From Betaproteobacteria bacterium (GTDB lineage: Bacteria > Pseudomonadota > Gammaproteobacteria > Burkholderiales > CAIKXV01): a DNA stretch of 64,000 nt. This document shows, one piece after another, positions 9,801-18,310 of the stretch. The DNA lies in the NCBI GenBank assembly GCA_947458265.1, contig CANGYF010000018.1:1-64000 (forward strand). The letters run 5' to 3'. Position 1 is the first letter of the stretch. Every line of letters starts with the position of its first letter. Both the position numbers and the translations under genes were made by a program. Under the pieces are notes generated by a model, which saw only the letters and a program-made list of their open reading frames with translations, had not been told where the DNA came from and ran no database searches.

Positions 9801-10424
9801 GAACGCGTTGTAGCCGCCGGAGGTATCGGTCTCGACCGGCACCAGATGCATCGGATCGGTCTTGTGCGGGGTCTTGAACAGTACGCCGGCTGCGTGGCGC
9901 TGGCGGCCGGCCGGCGTGGTCAGCGCCCAGGCGGCATAATGCAGGGCGAGGGCGATGCGGTCGGAAAGGTCCGGGTCGGCCTGCCAGGCCGTCACATGGC
10001 GCGCGAAGGCCAGCTCGCCGAAAGCCTCGCCGAACCATGCCTGCAGGGTCGTTGCCGCTGCATCCGGGTCGAAGCCGGCCAGTGCCTCCGGCTTGACCTT
10101 GGTGGCCGCCTGGCGCTGCACGAACTGCCGCTTGCACTCGTAGAGCGGGGCCAGTTCGTTGTGGCGTGCCGACAGCGCGCGCACCGCATCGCCGATGCCG
10201 AACAGGCCGCCGACGAAATCGTCTACCCACGGCGAGAGCTCGATCAGCAGCGCTGCCTCACCGGCTGCGTCGAGCGAATCGGGCGCGGCGCGCGCACAGC
10301 GCAGGCGGGCGCCGAGGCCGGCGTCCGCCGCATCCAGCCATTGCAGGAAGGCTGCATCGAGCGACGCAAGGCCTTCACGTTGGTACAGTTGTTCGAAGCG
10401 CAGGCCGTGGGCAAGTGAGAGCAT
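6888..10424 (-). CDS. Single-chain Fe-S flavoprotein: GltD/NfnB-like plus NfnA/PyrK-like oxidoreductase
   Basis: The 1178-residue protein has four regions. Residues 1-235 are helical and unrecognised. Residues 240-340 form a cysteine-rich region (C240, C243, C251, C287, C327, C330, C334) able to hold Fe-S clusters. About 385-830 is a GltD-type FAD/NAD(P) domain (VLVVGLGPAGFTLAHHL; VVVIGGGLTAVDTATE). About 855-1110 is a ferredoxin-reductase fold (FKPGQFYRLQ, LMGPTGEPT, VMLVGGGLGNAVL), followed by a PyrK-like cluster motif C-x5-C-x2-C-x17-C. NfnB and NfnA are separate subunits in electron-bifurcating NADH:ferredoxin NADP reductase; here both types occur in one chain. The redox partners are unknown. 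It is monocistronic; the only ATG near the N-terminus is used. Confidence 0.85.
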   Translation of the reverse strand: MLSLAHGLRFEQLYQREGLASLDAAFLQWLDAADAGLGARLRCARAAPDSLDAAGEAALLIELSPWVDDFVGGLFGIGDAVRALSARHNELAPLYECKRQFVQRQAATKVKPEALAGFDPDAAATTLQAWFGEAFGELAFARHVTAWQADPDLSDRIALALHYAAWALTTPAGRQRHAAGVLFKTPHKTDPMHLVPVETDTSGGYNAFTLGETHQRHREGFALTDTGTDLVGALDQAHYCIWCHHQGKDSCSKGLKEKLKGDAAEIDVLPAAARYKKSPFAVTLAGCPLEERISEFHEVKTMGHAIGALAMIAIDNPMLPATGHRICNDCMKACIYQKTEPVNIPEAETRTLKDVLELPWGFEIYSLLTRWNPLDIRRPLPRPASGRRVLVVGLGPAGFTLAHHLMNDGHAVAGVDGLKIEPLPPALSGVDGHGRRVAFHPIERVEELYESLDDRVMAGFGGVAEYGITVRWNKNFLKVIRLVLERRPEFAMFGGVRFGGTLTAQEAFDMGFDHVALAAGAGRPTILDMPNGLARGVRTASDFLMALQLTGAAKADSIANMQLRLPVVVIGGGLTAVDTATESLAYYPVQVEKFLARYETLVAERGEDLVRARWNDEERSIAGEFIAHGHAIRAERIAARAEGRPPRLAALIAGWGGVTLAYRKRMVDSPSYTLNHEEVHKALEEGIVFAEGLSPRRIDVDGMQHVESITMTRQSLGEDGRWSDAGDVVLPARTVLIAAGTNPNTVLAREDAQTFVLDGRYFRACDEQGQPVKPERSISKPKQPNVFLSRREDGRFISFFGDLHPSYFGNVVKAMGSAKQGYPTVSGVLAGLPPAQEPGHGAFFDRLNDELRATVHAVNRLTPTIIEVVVRAPRAAARFKPGQFYRLQNYEMNAARIDGTRLAMEGLAMTGAWVDPQRGLVSTIVLEMGGSSDLCKTLRPGEPIVLMGPTGEPTEIAGGETVMLVGGGLGNAVLFSIGQALRAAGSRVLYFAGYKKLEDRYKVEEIEAAADTVIWCCDEAPGFAPGRPQDRTISANIVEAIAAYAEGRLGEPSIPVADVDRIIAIGSDRMMAAVGAARHGVLSQHLKASHRAIGSINSPMQCMMKEICAQCLQPHRDRETGRITYVFSCFNQDQSLDQVDFPALNERLRQNSVQEKLTAQWIGRCLQRLGDQHASRPA

Positions 10425-10700
10425 CGGAGAGCAGTCGCGGTATCAGGAGAGGCGCAGTAGGGGAAGCGGGCCGGGGCAGCGCCATGCCCGGGACCAACCC
10501 GGAATGATAGATCGTTCCGTCGACTTCCACGGGCCGCGTTGGACGGCGGCAGGGCGGCGCCAGGCAGCCGAGGATCGTGGGCTGCGCCGCTCATCTGCCA
10601 ACTCACCGGCCAGCTCAACGGCTGGCGGCCCCACCGGCACCGCGGTAAGCTCCGTACCTGCTGCCCGAGCGCAGCGCCCGCCCTCCACGCCGCCACTGCC

Positions 10701-11774
10701 ATGCCACCTGCCGCGATGTCCAGTCCCGAGCCCGCCAACCCGGGCATCGCGCTCTGCCTGTCGGGTGGCGGCTACCGCGCTGTCCTGTTCAACGCCGGTG
10801 CCGTCCTTCGCCTCTCCGAGGCCGGCCTGCTGCAGCGAGCGACCCGGATCTGCGGGGTGTCCGGCGGCGCGATCGTCGCGGGCCTGGTCGCCGTGCACTG
10901 GTCGCGCATGGCGGTGGACGGCTTCTCGCCGGACGCGGTGCGCCGCGAGATCATCGGTCCGTTGCGGGCATTGGCCAGCCGTACCCTGGACGGCCGGTCG
11001 GTCGTCGGTGGCCTGTTGTTCCCGAGGTCGCTGACCGAATGGGTATCCCACAACTTCGACCGGGAGCTTTACCGAGGCGTGCAGTTCGGCGACCTGCCGA
11101 AGGCGCCCGTTCTGTCCATCGGCGCCAGCCAGCTGAACTCGGGTAGTCGCGTGGTGTTCAGCAGCGAGGTGCGCAGCCGCAGCGGTGCCCTTTCGATCTG
11201 CGACCCGAGCTATCCGGTGACCGATGCCGTGTGTGCCTCGATCGCCATGCCGCCTGCCTTTCCGGCGCTGCGCGTGAGCGAGAGTAATCTCGACGGAGAT
11301 GCGCGCGCGATGCAGCTGGCTGACGGTACGCTGTGCGATCCGCTGGCGATCACCGATGCGCAGGATTGCCAGACCCTCTGGGTCAGCGACGGCGGTGGCG
11401 CGCTGGTCGAAGAGGAGTCGCTCGACGGCAAGCTGGAGCAGGCGGCGCGCGCGATGGAGATGCTGCAGCATTCGCTGCGGTTGCCGCCCAGGCATGCACT
11501 GCTGTCTGCCTTCCAGGGTGGACGGCATTCCGGTGCCTACTGGTCGCTATGCGCGGCCACGGCCGACTATCCGGCCGATACCTGCCTGGTCTGCCCGCCG
11601 GGCCGGGCGGCAGAACTCGCGGCGCTGCCGACGCGCTTCGCCGCGATGTCCGACGACCTGCAGGAGCGGCTGGTCAACTGGGGCTATGCGATCTGCGACA
11701 TCGCGCTGCGATCCTGGTTCGATCCGTCACTGCCGCATCCGTCCGAGTTTCCCTACCGCGATCGCGGGCTCTGA
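10701..11774 (+). CDS. Patatin-like phospholipase / serine hydrolase
   Basis: The protein is 357 residues from the ATG at 10701 (a second ATG at 10716 is possible). It has the patatin oxyanion-hole glycines in LCLSGGGYRAVLFNAG, the nucleophile elbow GVSGGAIVAG (S54), and a candidate catalytic Asp in LADGTLCDPL, giving the Ser-Asp dyad of cytoplasmic patatins and RssA-type proteins. No signal peptide is visible. It is divergent from the large oxidoreductase gene and 49 bp from the convergent aminotransferase end. The lipid substrate cannot be told from sequence. Confidence 0.88.
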   Translation: MPPAAMSSPEPANPGIALCLSGGGYRAVLFNAGAVLRLSEAGLLQRATRICGVSGGAIVAGLVAVHWSRMAVDGFSPDAVRREIIGPLRALASRTLDGRSVVGGLLFPRSLTEWVSHNFDRELYRGVQFGDLPKAPVLSIGASQLNSGSRVVFSSEVRSRSGALSICDPSYPVTDAVCASIAMPPAFPALRVSESNLDGDARAMQLADGTLCDPLAITDAQDCQTLWVSDGGGALVEEESLDGKLEQAARAMEMLQHSLRLPPRHALLSAFQGGRHSGAYWSLCAATADYPADTCLVCPPGRAAELAALPTRFAAMSDDLQERLVNWGYAICDIALRSWFDPSLPHPSEFPYRDRGL

Positions 11775-11823
11775 CCGTTGCGCGGTGGCCACCACGGCCA
11801 CCGCCGTGGCGGGACTGTCGCAG

Positions 11824-13101
11824 TCAGCCTTCGTGGTACACCGCACGCGCCGCGTCCACGCCGGCGCCGCGCGCGAAGCGGTGGTGCTCGCCGGCGAGTA
11901 CCGCTTCCAGCGCGGACAGGGTGCTCAGCACGGCATCGCGCCGCGCGTTGTAGCCCATCGCGCCGATGCGCCAGATGCGCCCGTGCAAGGGACCGAACGA
12001 GGTGCCGATCTCGATGTTGAATTCGTCGAGCATCGCGCTTCTCACACGGTCGCCGTTGACGCCGTCAGGGATCCACACGCCGGTGACGTTCGGCATCTTG
12101 TTCGCCTTGTCGCCGAACACCTTCAGGTTCATCGCTTCCAGCGCGGCCACGATCGCGCGGCTGGCCAGCGCATGGCGGGCGTAGACCGCCGCATGGCCTT
12201 CCTGCAGGAAGATGCGGGCGCATTCGCGCGCCGCGTAGAGCATGGTCGTGGCTTCGGTATGGTGGTTGAGCGCCCGCTCGCTCCAGTAGTCGATGATCAT
12301 CGCCAGGTCGAAATAGTTCGACGGGATGATGCGCCCGGCACCGGGCTGGTAATCGGCCGGCCTGAGGCCTTCCTCGACATGGCGCCGGCGCATGATGGTG
12401 TCGCACAGCGCATCCGATAGCGTGATCGGTGCGATGCCGGATGGGCCAGCGAGGCACTTCTGCAGCGCCCCGGTCACGCAGTCGATCTGCCATTCGTCCA
12501 CCGGCAGCGGAGTTCCGCACAGCGACGCGGTCGCGTCGACCTGCAGCATCACGCCATGGCGGCGGCACAGCGCGCCCAGCTCGGACAGCGGCTGCAGCAT
12601 GGTGGTCGATGTGTCGCCCTGGCAGCAGGCGAGCAGCTTCGGCGAGAACGCCCGGATCTCCGCCTCGATCAGGGCAGGGTCGAACACCGTTCCCCATTCG
12701 GCCTCGATCACCCGCACCTCGGCGCCGATCCGGCGCGCGATCTCCGCCTTCAGCTGGCCGAAGCGGCCGAAGCTCGCCACCAGGACCCGGTCGCCCGGTT
12801 CGACCAGGGAAACCATCACCGTCTCGATGGCGGAACGGGCGGTGCCGTCGATGCACAGGGTCTGCGTGTTCGTCGTCTCGAACACGCCGCGGTACAGCGC
12901 CTGGGTGTCGCGCATGTACTGCCGGAACTGCGGATCGAACTGGCCGAGCAGCTGCGCCGACATCGCGCGCAGCACCCTCGGATCGGCATTGATCGGCCCT
13001 GGCCCCATCAGCAGTCGGGGCAGCGGGTTCATTTCGGACAGCGCCAGCGAGGGGATCTGAGGTGGCATGGGTTCAACCGTGGCGTGAGAAGTTCGGGACA
13101 T
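11824..13101 (-). CDS. Class V PLP-dependent aminotransferase (alanine-glyoxylate / serine-pyruvate type)
   Basis: The 425-residue protein has fold type I features: MGPGPINADPRVLRAM near the N-terminus, FETTNTQTLCIDGTARSA, D189 in LQVDATAS binding the pyridine nitrogen, and K215 in GALQKCLAGPSG forming the Schiff base. The family covers serine-pyruvate, alanine-glyoxylate and ureidoglycine-glyoxylate aminotransferases; no purine-catabolism neighbours are present, so the substrate is open. A second ATG at 13068 would remove 11 residues that do not align with the family. It is divergent from malQ. Confidence 0.88.
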   Translation of the reverse strand: MSRTSHATVEPMPPQIPSLALSEMNPLPRLLMGPGPINADPRVLRAMSAQLLGQFDPQFRQYMRDTQALYRGVFETTNTQTLCIDGTARSAIETVMVSLVEPGDRVLVASFGRFGQLKAEIARRIGAEVRVIEAEWGTVFDPALIEAEIRAFSPKLLACCQGDTSTTMLQPLSELGALCRRHGVMLQVDATASLCGTPLPVDEWQIDCVTGALQKCLAGPSGIAPITLSDALCDTIMRRRHVEEGLRPADYQPGAGRIIPSNYFDLAMIIDYWSERALNHHTEATTMLYAARECARIFLQEGHAAVYARHALASRAIVAALEAMNLKVFGDKANKMPNVTGVWIPDGVNGDRVRSAMLDEFNIEIGTSFGPLHGRIWRIGAMGYNARRDAVLSTLSALEAVLAGEHHRFARGAGVDAARAVYHEG

Positions 13102-13155
13102 GACCGTTCACTCGAGTGTAGAACAGGGGCGCTCGATCGGGTCGGAATCGCCGCT

Positions 13156-13188
13156 CGCCCGCCCACCCGCCCGCCCACCCGCCCGCCA
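13156..13188. repeat. 12-bp tandem repeat, 2.75 copies
   Basis: The unit CGCCCGCCCACC is repeated without change at 13156-13167 and 13168-13179, then partially at 13180-13188. It lies in the 224-bp divergent gap between the aminotransferase and malQ and is C-only-pyrimidine-rich on the plus strand. It may be a slippage-prone tract that changes promoter spacing. Confidence 0.85.
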
Positions 13189-13325
13189 TTCCTGCCGTGT
13201 GCACGGGCCGGCCGGGCGCGGGGCTACAATGAGCCGGCGGGCGATGCTGTGGCCAGGGGCCGTCACCTGCTGCTGCGCCGTCGCCCGAACCTGCCGTCGC
13301 CTGCCAGTCGTTCCATGTCCGACCC

Positions 13326-15590
13326 TTGCCCTCCCAGCAGCCTTCCGGAAACAGCGTGCAACTGAGCGACGCCGCGCGTGCCGCCGGCGTTGCAACCGGT
13401 TACCACGACATCTGGGGCAACTGGCGCGAGGCGCCCGCCAGCACGCTGGTCGCGGCACTCGATGCGCTCGGGCTGGCCGGCGCGCCCGATGCGGACGCCT
13501 TGTCACGGGCGGTGGAACAGCGCCGGGATGCCGATGCGCATCGCCTGCTGCCGGAAACGATCGTCCTCGAAGCTGGCCAGCCGACCGACATACGGCTGTC
13601 CCGGTCCGGCCTGGATGCTGTGCCGGGCAGCCAGGCACAGGGTGCGGTCGGACGCATCGTCTGGACGGTCGCGCAGGAGGACGGCAGCACGATGCAGGGT
13701 TCGCAGCCCCTGGATGCGGGTGATCCGCTGCTGTCGCTGCCGGCGCTGCCGGCCGGTCGCCACCGGCTGTCCGTCCGGGTCGAAACGGGGTGCGGTCCGG
13801 ACGGCCGTCCACTGCCGGCGTCGCCGGTGGCGGCGACCCTGCTCTGCGCGCCGGCCCGCTGCCATCTGCCGCCGGGGCTGCGCGACGGTGGTCGGCAGTG
13901 GGGCATCGCGGTGCAACTCTACGGCGTTCGTTCGGAGCGCAACTGGGGCATCGGCGACTTCAGCGACCTGGTCGTACTGGTCGAGACGGCTGCGGCCGTG
14001 GGGGCGGGCGTGGTGGGCCTGAACCCGCTGCATGCCGTGCCGCTGGACCGTCCCGAGCAGTCCAGCCCGTACTCGGCGGTGAGCCGGTTGTTCCTGCATC
14101 CGCTGTACATCGATCCCGAGCGCATCGACGTGTTCCGCGATCCGTCGATCGTGTCCGCACTGTGCGCTCGGCTGGCGCCGGAATCGGCGCGCGCCGCACT
14201 GCGCGATGCGCAGCGCGTCGACCATGCGGGCGTGGCAGCGCTCAAGCTCCCGGTGCTGCGCGCGATCTACGATGCGTTCCTTCGCGTGGAGTGCACGGCA
14301 GGCGCGGCAGGAGAGGGCACGCCGGCAGGGGCTGTTACCGCGCCGGGTGCATGGCAGGATGCATTCGAGACGTTCTCGCGCGCCACCGATGGCCTGGAAC
14401 TGCATGCGACCTACCAGTCGATCCAGTTGGCGCTTCATGCGGCCGACGCGTCGGTCTGGGGCTGGCCCTGCTGGCCCGAGGCGCTGCGCGATCCCTGTGG
14501 CGACGCGGTCGCACGGTGGCGCCGCGACCATGCCGAGGATGTCGGATTCCACCGGTTCCTCGAGTGGCAGGCGTCGCGCCAGTGGCAGCAGGCCAGGGCC
14601 AGCGCCGCCGCTCGCGGCGTCCTGTTGTACGGGGATGTCGCGCTCGGTGCGGACCGGGGCGGCTCCGAACTGTGGGCCTCTCGTCATGCATATGCCTTGT
14701 CGATGAGCGCCGGCTGCCCGCCGGACGACTTCAACCTGCAGGGGCAGGACTGGGGCCTGCCGCCGTTGCGCCCGGACCGCCTGCGCGCCGACGGCTGCGA
14801 GGCCTTCCGCTCGGTGATCGCCGCCAGCATGGCCCGCTTCGATGCGTTGCGACTCGACCATGTGATGAGCCTGATGCGGCTGTTCTGGATCCCGCCGGGT
14901 CCGGGGCCGGCCGCCGGTGCCTATGTCGACTATCCATTCCAGGCGATGCTCGCCACGCTGCGCATCGAGAGCGCGCGCCACGCCTGCATGGTCATCGGCG
15001 AAGACCTCGGCACGGTCCCGCCGGCGGTGCGCGAAGGACTGCAGGGCGCCGACGTGCTGTCGTACCGCCTGCTCGTGTTCGAGCGCGATGCTCCGGATCA
15101 CTTCCGCCGGCCGCAGGACTATCCGCGGCTGTCGCTCGCATCGATCGGCAGCCACGATCTGTCTCCGCTGCAGGGCTGGTGGACCGGTGACGACCTGCTA
15201 CAGCGCCTGAAGCTGGGGTTGCTCGACCAGGGTCAGTATGACCGCTTCGCCGGCGACCGCTGGCAGGCGCGCCATGCACTGCTCGCGGCGTTGGTCGAAA
15301 CCGGCCTCATGCCGGACGGCGAATCGCGGGATGCCGGTGAGCACCCTCTGCTGCCGCCACTGCTGGTCGATGCGGTGCATGCATTCCTCGCGCGCGCCGC
15401 GTCGATCTGGACCATGGTGAACCCGGAGGATGTGTTCGACCTGGTCGAGGCGACCAACCTGCCAGGCACCACGGTCGAGCATCCGAACTGGTCGCGCCGG
15501 CTGCCGGTGCCGGTCGAGGCATGGCGCGGCCACCCGCGCTGGCAGGCGATCGCCGAGACCCAGCGCGAGCGATCGACGCCGGGTCGCTGA
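13326..15590 (+). CDS. malQ: 4-alpha-glucanotransferase (amylomaltase)
   Basis: MalQ is a GH77 cytoplasmic enzyme that transfers maltosyl and longer glucans between maltodextrins. Signature segments are VGLNPLHAVPLDRPEQSSPY, LRLDHVMSLMRLFWIP (nucleophile Asp region) and VIGEDLGTVPPAVREGL (acid/base Glu), with HDLSPLQGWW near the end. At about 754 residues it is the long bacterial form with an extra N-terminal domain (about 1-190). No ATG fits; TTG at 13326 or GTG at 13356 are the candidates, the latter giving VQLSDAARAAG, which resembles family N-termini. No other maltose or glycogen genes are adjacent. Confidence 0.92.
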   Translation: MPSQQPSGNSVQLSDAARAAGVATGYHDIWGNWREAPASTLVAALDALGLAGAPDADALSRAVEQRRDADAHRLLPETIVLEAGQPTDIRLSRSGLDAVPGSQAQGAVGRIVWTVAQEDGSTMQGSQPLDAGDPLLSLPALPAGRHRLSVRVETGCGPDGRPLPASPVAATLLCAPARCHLPPGLRDGGRQWGIAVQLYGVRSERNWGIGDFSDLVVLVETAAAVGAGVVGLNPLHAVPLDRPEQSSPYSAVSRLFLHPLYIDPERIDVFRDPSIVSALCARLAPESARAALRDAQRVDHAGVAALKLPVLRAIYDAFLRVECTAGAAGEGTPAGAVTAPGAWQDAFETFSRATDGLELHATYQSIQLALHAADASVWGWPCWPEALRDPCGDAVARWRRDHAEDVGFHRFLEWQASRQWQQARASAAARGVLLYGDVALGADRGGSELWASRHAYALSMSAGCPPDDFNLQGQDWGLPPLRPDRLRADGCEAFRSVIAASMARFDALRLDHVMSLMRLFWIPPGPGPAAGAYVDYPFQAMLATLRIESARHACMVIGEDLGTVPPAVREGLQGADVLSYRLLVFERDAPDHFRRPQDYPRLSLASIGSHDLSPLQGWWTGDDLLQRLKLGLLDQGQYDRFAGDRWQARHALLAALVETGLMPDGESRDAGEHPLLPPLLVDAVHAFLARAASIWTMVNPEDVFDLVEATNLPGTTVEHPNWSRRLPVPVEAWRGHPRWQAIAETQRERSTPGR

Positions 15591-15599
15591 GCGCCCGGG

Positions 15600-16664
15600 C
15601 TATTCCACCCTGGCGCCGGAAATGCGCGCGACCTCGGCCCACTTCGTTATCTCGCGCCGGATGAAGGCGCCGAACTGTTCCGGCGTCTGCGGTGCCGAAG
15701 GGGTCGCGCCCTGTTGCGAAAAGCGTTCGCGAACCTCTGGCGAGGCGATGGCCTTGAGCACTTCCAGGTTCAGGCGCTGGACGATCGGGCGTGGCGTGTC
15801 CGCCGGGGCGAGCAGGCCGAACCAGATCATCAGTTCGTAGCCGGGCAGGCCCGCGGCCTCGGCGACGGTAGGCACGTCCGGCAGGATCGGCAGCCGGGCG
15901 CGCGAGGTGACCGCCAGTGCGCGCACCTTGCCCGAGCGTATGTGCGGCATCGCCGTCGGCAGCGGCTCCATCAGCAACTGCACCTGGCCCCCCAGCAGGT
16001 CGGCCATGGCCGCCGCGCCGCCCTTGTAGGGTACGTGCACCAGGTCGACCTTCGCCATCGCCTTGAGCAGCTCGGTGCCCATGTGCTGCGAGGTTCCGGC
16101 GCCGGCCGAGGCGAAGTTGAGCGACCCGGGTTTCGCGCGCGCCAGCGCGATCAGCTCCTTCATCGAACCGGCCGCCAGCGAGGGCGTGACCAGTGTCACG
16201 CTCGGGACTTCCGCCAGCGGGGCGATCGGCGCGAACGCCTTGACCGGATCGTAGGACAGGTTGCGGTACAGGGCGGGGCTGACGGCCACCGTGCTGGTCG
16301 CACCGAAGGCGAGGGTGTAGCCGTCCGGATTCGCCCGTGCCGCGATGCCCAGGCCGAGCGTACCGCCGGCGCCGGCGCGGTTGTCGATCAGCAACGGTTG
16401 CCGCAACTGTTCGCTCAGGCTCTGGCCGATGATGCGGGCGACCAGGTCGTTGATTCCACCGGGCGGGAACGGTACGACCAGGCGGATCGGCCGGTCAGGG
16501 TAGGCGGCGATCGGCGCGGGCTGCGCAAAGGCTGCGGCCTGCATCGACAGGACCAGCGCCGTGAGCACGCCGCCTGCGGCCGCGCTGCGGCTTCCGTTGC
16601 GGGCCGGGCGATCCCCGGCGTCCCCGTTCCTGGCACCACCGGTGGCGCTCCTGGTTGCTGCCAT
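15600..16664 (-). CDS. TctC/Bug-family tripartite tricarboxylate periplasmic binding protein
   Basis: The 354-residue protein has a probable signal peptide (AAAGGVLTALVLSMQAAAFA) and then the Bug hallmark YPDRPIRLVVPFPPGGINDLVAR, with later PDGYTLAFG, HVPYKGGAAAMADLLGG and VRALAVTSRARLPILPDVPT. Bug proteins bind carboxylates or amino acids in the periplasm. No TctA/TctB membrane genes are nearby, so it is an orphan. The Met at 16664 places the signal peptide correctly. It is divergent from aspartate dehydrogenase (146 bp), which hints at an aspartate- or dicarboxylate-related ligand, by inference only. Confidence 0.92.
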   Translation of the reverse strand: MAATRSATGGARNGDAGDRPARNGSRSAAAGGVLTALVLSMQAAAFAQPAPIAAYPDRPIRLVVPFPPGGINDLVARIIGQSLSEQLRQPLLIDNRAGAGGTLGLGIAARANPDGYTLAFGATSTVAVSPALYRNLSYDPVKAFAPIAPLAEVPSVTLVTPSLAAGSMKELIALARAKPGSLNFASAGAGTSQHMGTELLKAMAKVDLVHVPYKGGAAAMADLLGGQVQLLMEPLPTAMPHIRSGKVRALAVTSRARLPILPDVPTVAEAAGLPGYELMIWFGLLAPADTPRPIVQRLNLEVLKAIASPEVRERFSQQGATPSAPQTPEQFGAFIRREITKWAEVARISGARVE

Positions 16665-16810
16665 GTTCCAGCTCCGTGAGTTGTCGGTTCCTGAAGCCGC
16701 TGGCGTCTGTGAGCGCCAGCGTCGTGCGACGTCGAGCATGGCACACTTGGCCTTCTTCGGCGAACCCGCGCAGCGCAGGCTGGGCGCAGGCCGTTTCCAG
16801 GGAGTAGCAC

Positions 16811-17626
16811 ATGCGGGTGGCGATCATCGGGGCAGGAAGCATCGCGCGCATCGCGCTCGAACACACCCAGCGCGGGACGCTGGGCGATGTCGAGGTGGTT
16901 GCGCTGATGGGGCGCAGCATGAACTCGCGCGGCCGCGCGCTGGCTGAAGCGAACGGCTGCACGTTCGTGGCGGACATCGATTCGCTGCTGGCGACCTCGC
17001 CCGACGTGGTGGTCGAGGCGGCCGGACACGAGGCGGTCAGGCTGTACGCACAGGCGGTGCTCGATCGCGGACTGGCGCTGGTGGTGCTGTCCTGCGGCGC
17101 GCTCGCCGACGACACCCTGCGTACGCGCCTCGAAGCGGCTGCACGCGCGTCCGGGGGGCTGCTGTACGTCCCCTCTGGCGGCATTTGCGGCCTCGACGGG
17201 CTGAAGACGATGGCACTTGCCGGCGTCGACGAGGCCTCGATCGCGGTCACCAAGCCGCCGATCGCATGGAAGGGCATCGCCTACGTCGAGCAGCTGGGCA
17301 TCGATCTCGCCGGCCTGAAGGAAGCCACCGTGCTCTACGACGGCCCGGTGCGCGAGGGTGCCGGTCACTTTCCGGCCAACGTCAACATCGCGGCCGGGCT
17401 CGCGCTGGCCGGCATCGGTTTCGACCGCACCCGGTTGAAGGTGGTCGCCGATCCCGCGCTGACCCGCAACACCCACTTCATCGAGATCCGGGGCAAGGCG
17501 AGCGACATCTCGATCAAGCTGGCGAACGTCGCGGACCCGGACAATCCGAAGACCGCCTGGCTTGCCTGCTACAGCGCCCTGTGCGCGATCCGCGAGGCGA
17601 AGAGCAACGTGCGCTACGGCACCTGA
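16811..17626 (+). CDS. nadX: L-aspartate dehydrogenase
   Basis: The enzyme oxidises L-aspartate with NAD(P) to iminoaspartate, the NadA substrate in NAD synthesis, or supports aspartate catabolism. The 271-residue protein starts with a Rossmann motif RVAIIGAGSIARIAL, has VVVEAAGHEAVRLYAQ, the catalytic-region YVPSGGICGLDGL, and the family signature HFPANVNIAAGLALAGIGFDR. The start at 16811 is fixed by the dinucleotide fold. It is single and divergent from a Bug binding protein. Confidence 0.9.
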   Translation: MRVAIIGAGSIARIALEHTQRGTLGDVEVVALMGRSMNSRGRALAEANGCTFVADIDSLLATSPDVVVEAAGHEAVRLYAQAVLDRGLALVVLSCGALADDTLRTRLEAAARASGGLLYVPSGGICGLDGLKTMALAGVDEASIAVTKPPIAWKGIAYVEQLGIDLAGLKEATVLYDGPVREGAGHFPANVNIAAGLALAGIGFDRTRLKVVADPALTRNTHFIEIRGKASDISIKLANVADPDNPKTAWLACYSALCAIREAKSNVRYGT

Positions 17627-17666
17627 CGCATCCCGGGCATGCGGCGCCCTGGCGCCTCGCCGATGT

Positions 17667-18260
17667 TCAGCCGTGCAGGCGGCTGTGCTTCGGCACCCGG
17701 GCCATCAGGTACTCCATCTGGTCGGCCAGGATGCGACGGTTCTGCAGGATCATGTGCTCGTGGCGGTTGGGCACGTAGGGCATGTAGAGCAGCGGCATGC
17801 GCGCGGCCTCCGGCGTGCGGTTGTCCTTCTTGCTGTTGCAGGACCTGCAGGCCGTGACCACGTTCATCCACCGGTCTTCGCCACCGCGCGACAGCGGCAC
17901 GATGTGGTCGCGCGACAGTTCGCGTTCGCGCATGCGGTCGCCGCAGTAGGCACAGACCTGACGGTCGCGCACGAACAGCGCGGGGTTGATCAGCGCCGGC
18001 TCGCGCTGGAATTCCTTCGCGAAGACGCCGGAGCCCTTGATCGCGATGATGCTCGCAGTCGACAGCTCGGAGCGCTCGCCGGTGCTGCGGGACAGCCCGC
18101 CGTGGAAGGTGCGCACGATGGTGCCGATTGACCATGCCACCTGGTGCTTGGCATGGTAGGTGATCGCCTCTTCGACCAGCAGCCACCGGCGCGGTGTCCC
18201 CGCCGGATCGACTTCCAGGATCAGCGGTTCACCTCGGGCGCGACTGCCGTATGGAGTCAT
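17667..18260 (-). CDS. HNH endonuclease family protein
   Basis: The 197-residue protein has an HNH nuclease core at about 100-145: CAYCG, RDHIVPLSRGG, WMNVVTACRSCNSKK. This gives the paired CxxC zinc-binding residues, the catalytic His in RDH and the Asn-His-like helix. N-terminal 95 residues look like the extra domain common in free-standing chromosomal HNH proteins. The ATG at 18260 is the longest start. The neighbour on the same strand is selC, but 50 bp separate them. Its biological role is unknown; no toxin, restriction or phage genes are adjacent. Confidence 0.85.
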   Translation of the reverse strand: MTPYGSRARGEPLILEVDPAGTPRRWLLVEEAITYHAKHQVAWSIGTIVRTFHGGLSRSTGERSELSTASIIAIKGSGVFAKEFQREPALINPALFVRDRQVCAYCGDRMRERELSRDHIVPLSRGGEDRWMNVVTACRSCNSKKDNRTPEAARMPLLYMPYVPNRHEHMILQNRRILADQMEYLMARVPKHSRLHG

Positions 18261-18288
18261 GGTTCCCGTACATTAGGAACGAAGGCAG

Positions 18289-18308
18289 CCGATGTCAAGC
18301 CGCATCGG
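18289..18308 (-). terminator. Possible hairpin between selC and the HNH gene
   Basis: CCGATG and CATCGG form a 6-bp stem with an 8-nt loop directly after the CCA end of selC. There is no U-tract on the minus strand, so it may be a processing or factor-dependent end, or chance. Confidence 0.25.
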
Positions 18309-18310
18309 AT

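Noticed and set aside
6906..10418. A 1170-codon open frame on the opposite strand of the large oxidoreductase
   Set aside because: It mirrors the real gene in a GC-rich genome and has His/Arg/Gln-rich composition without any domain.
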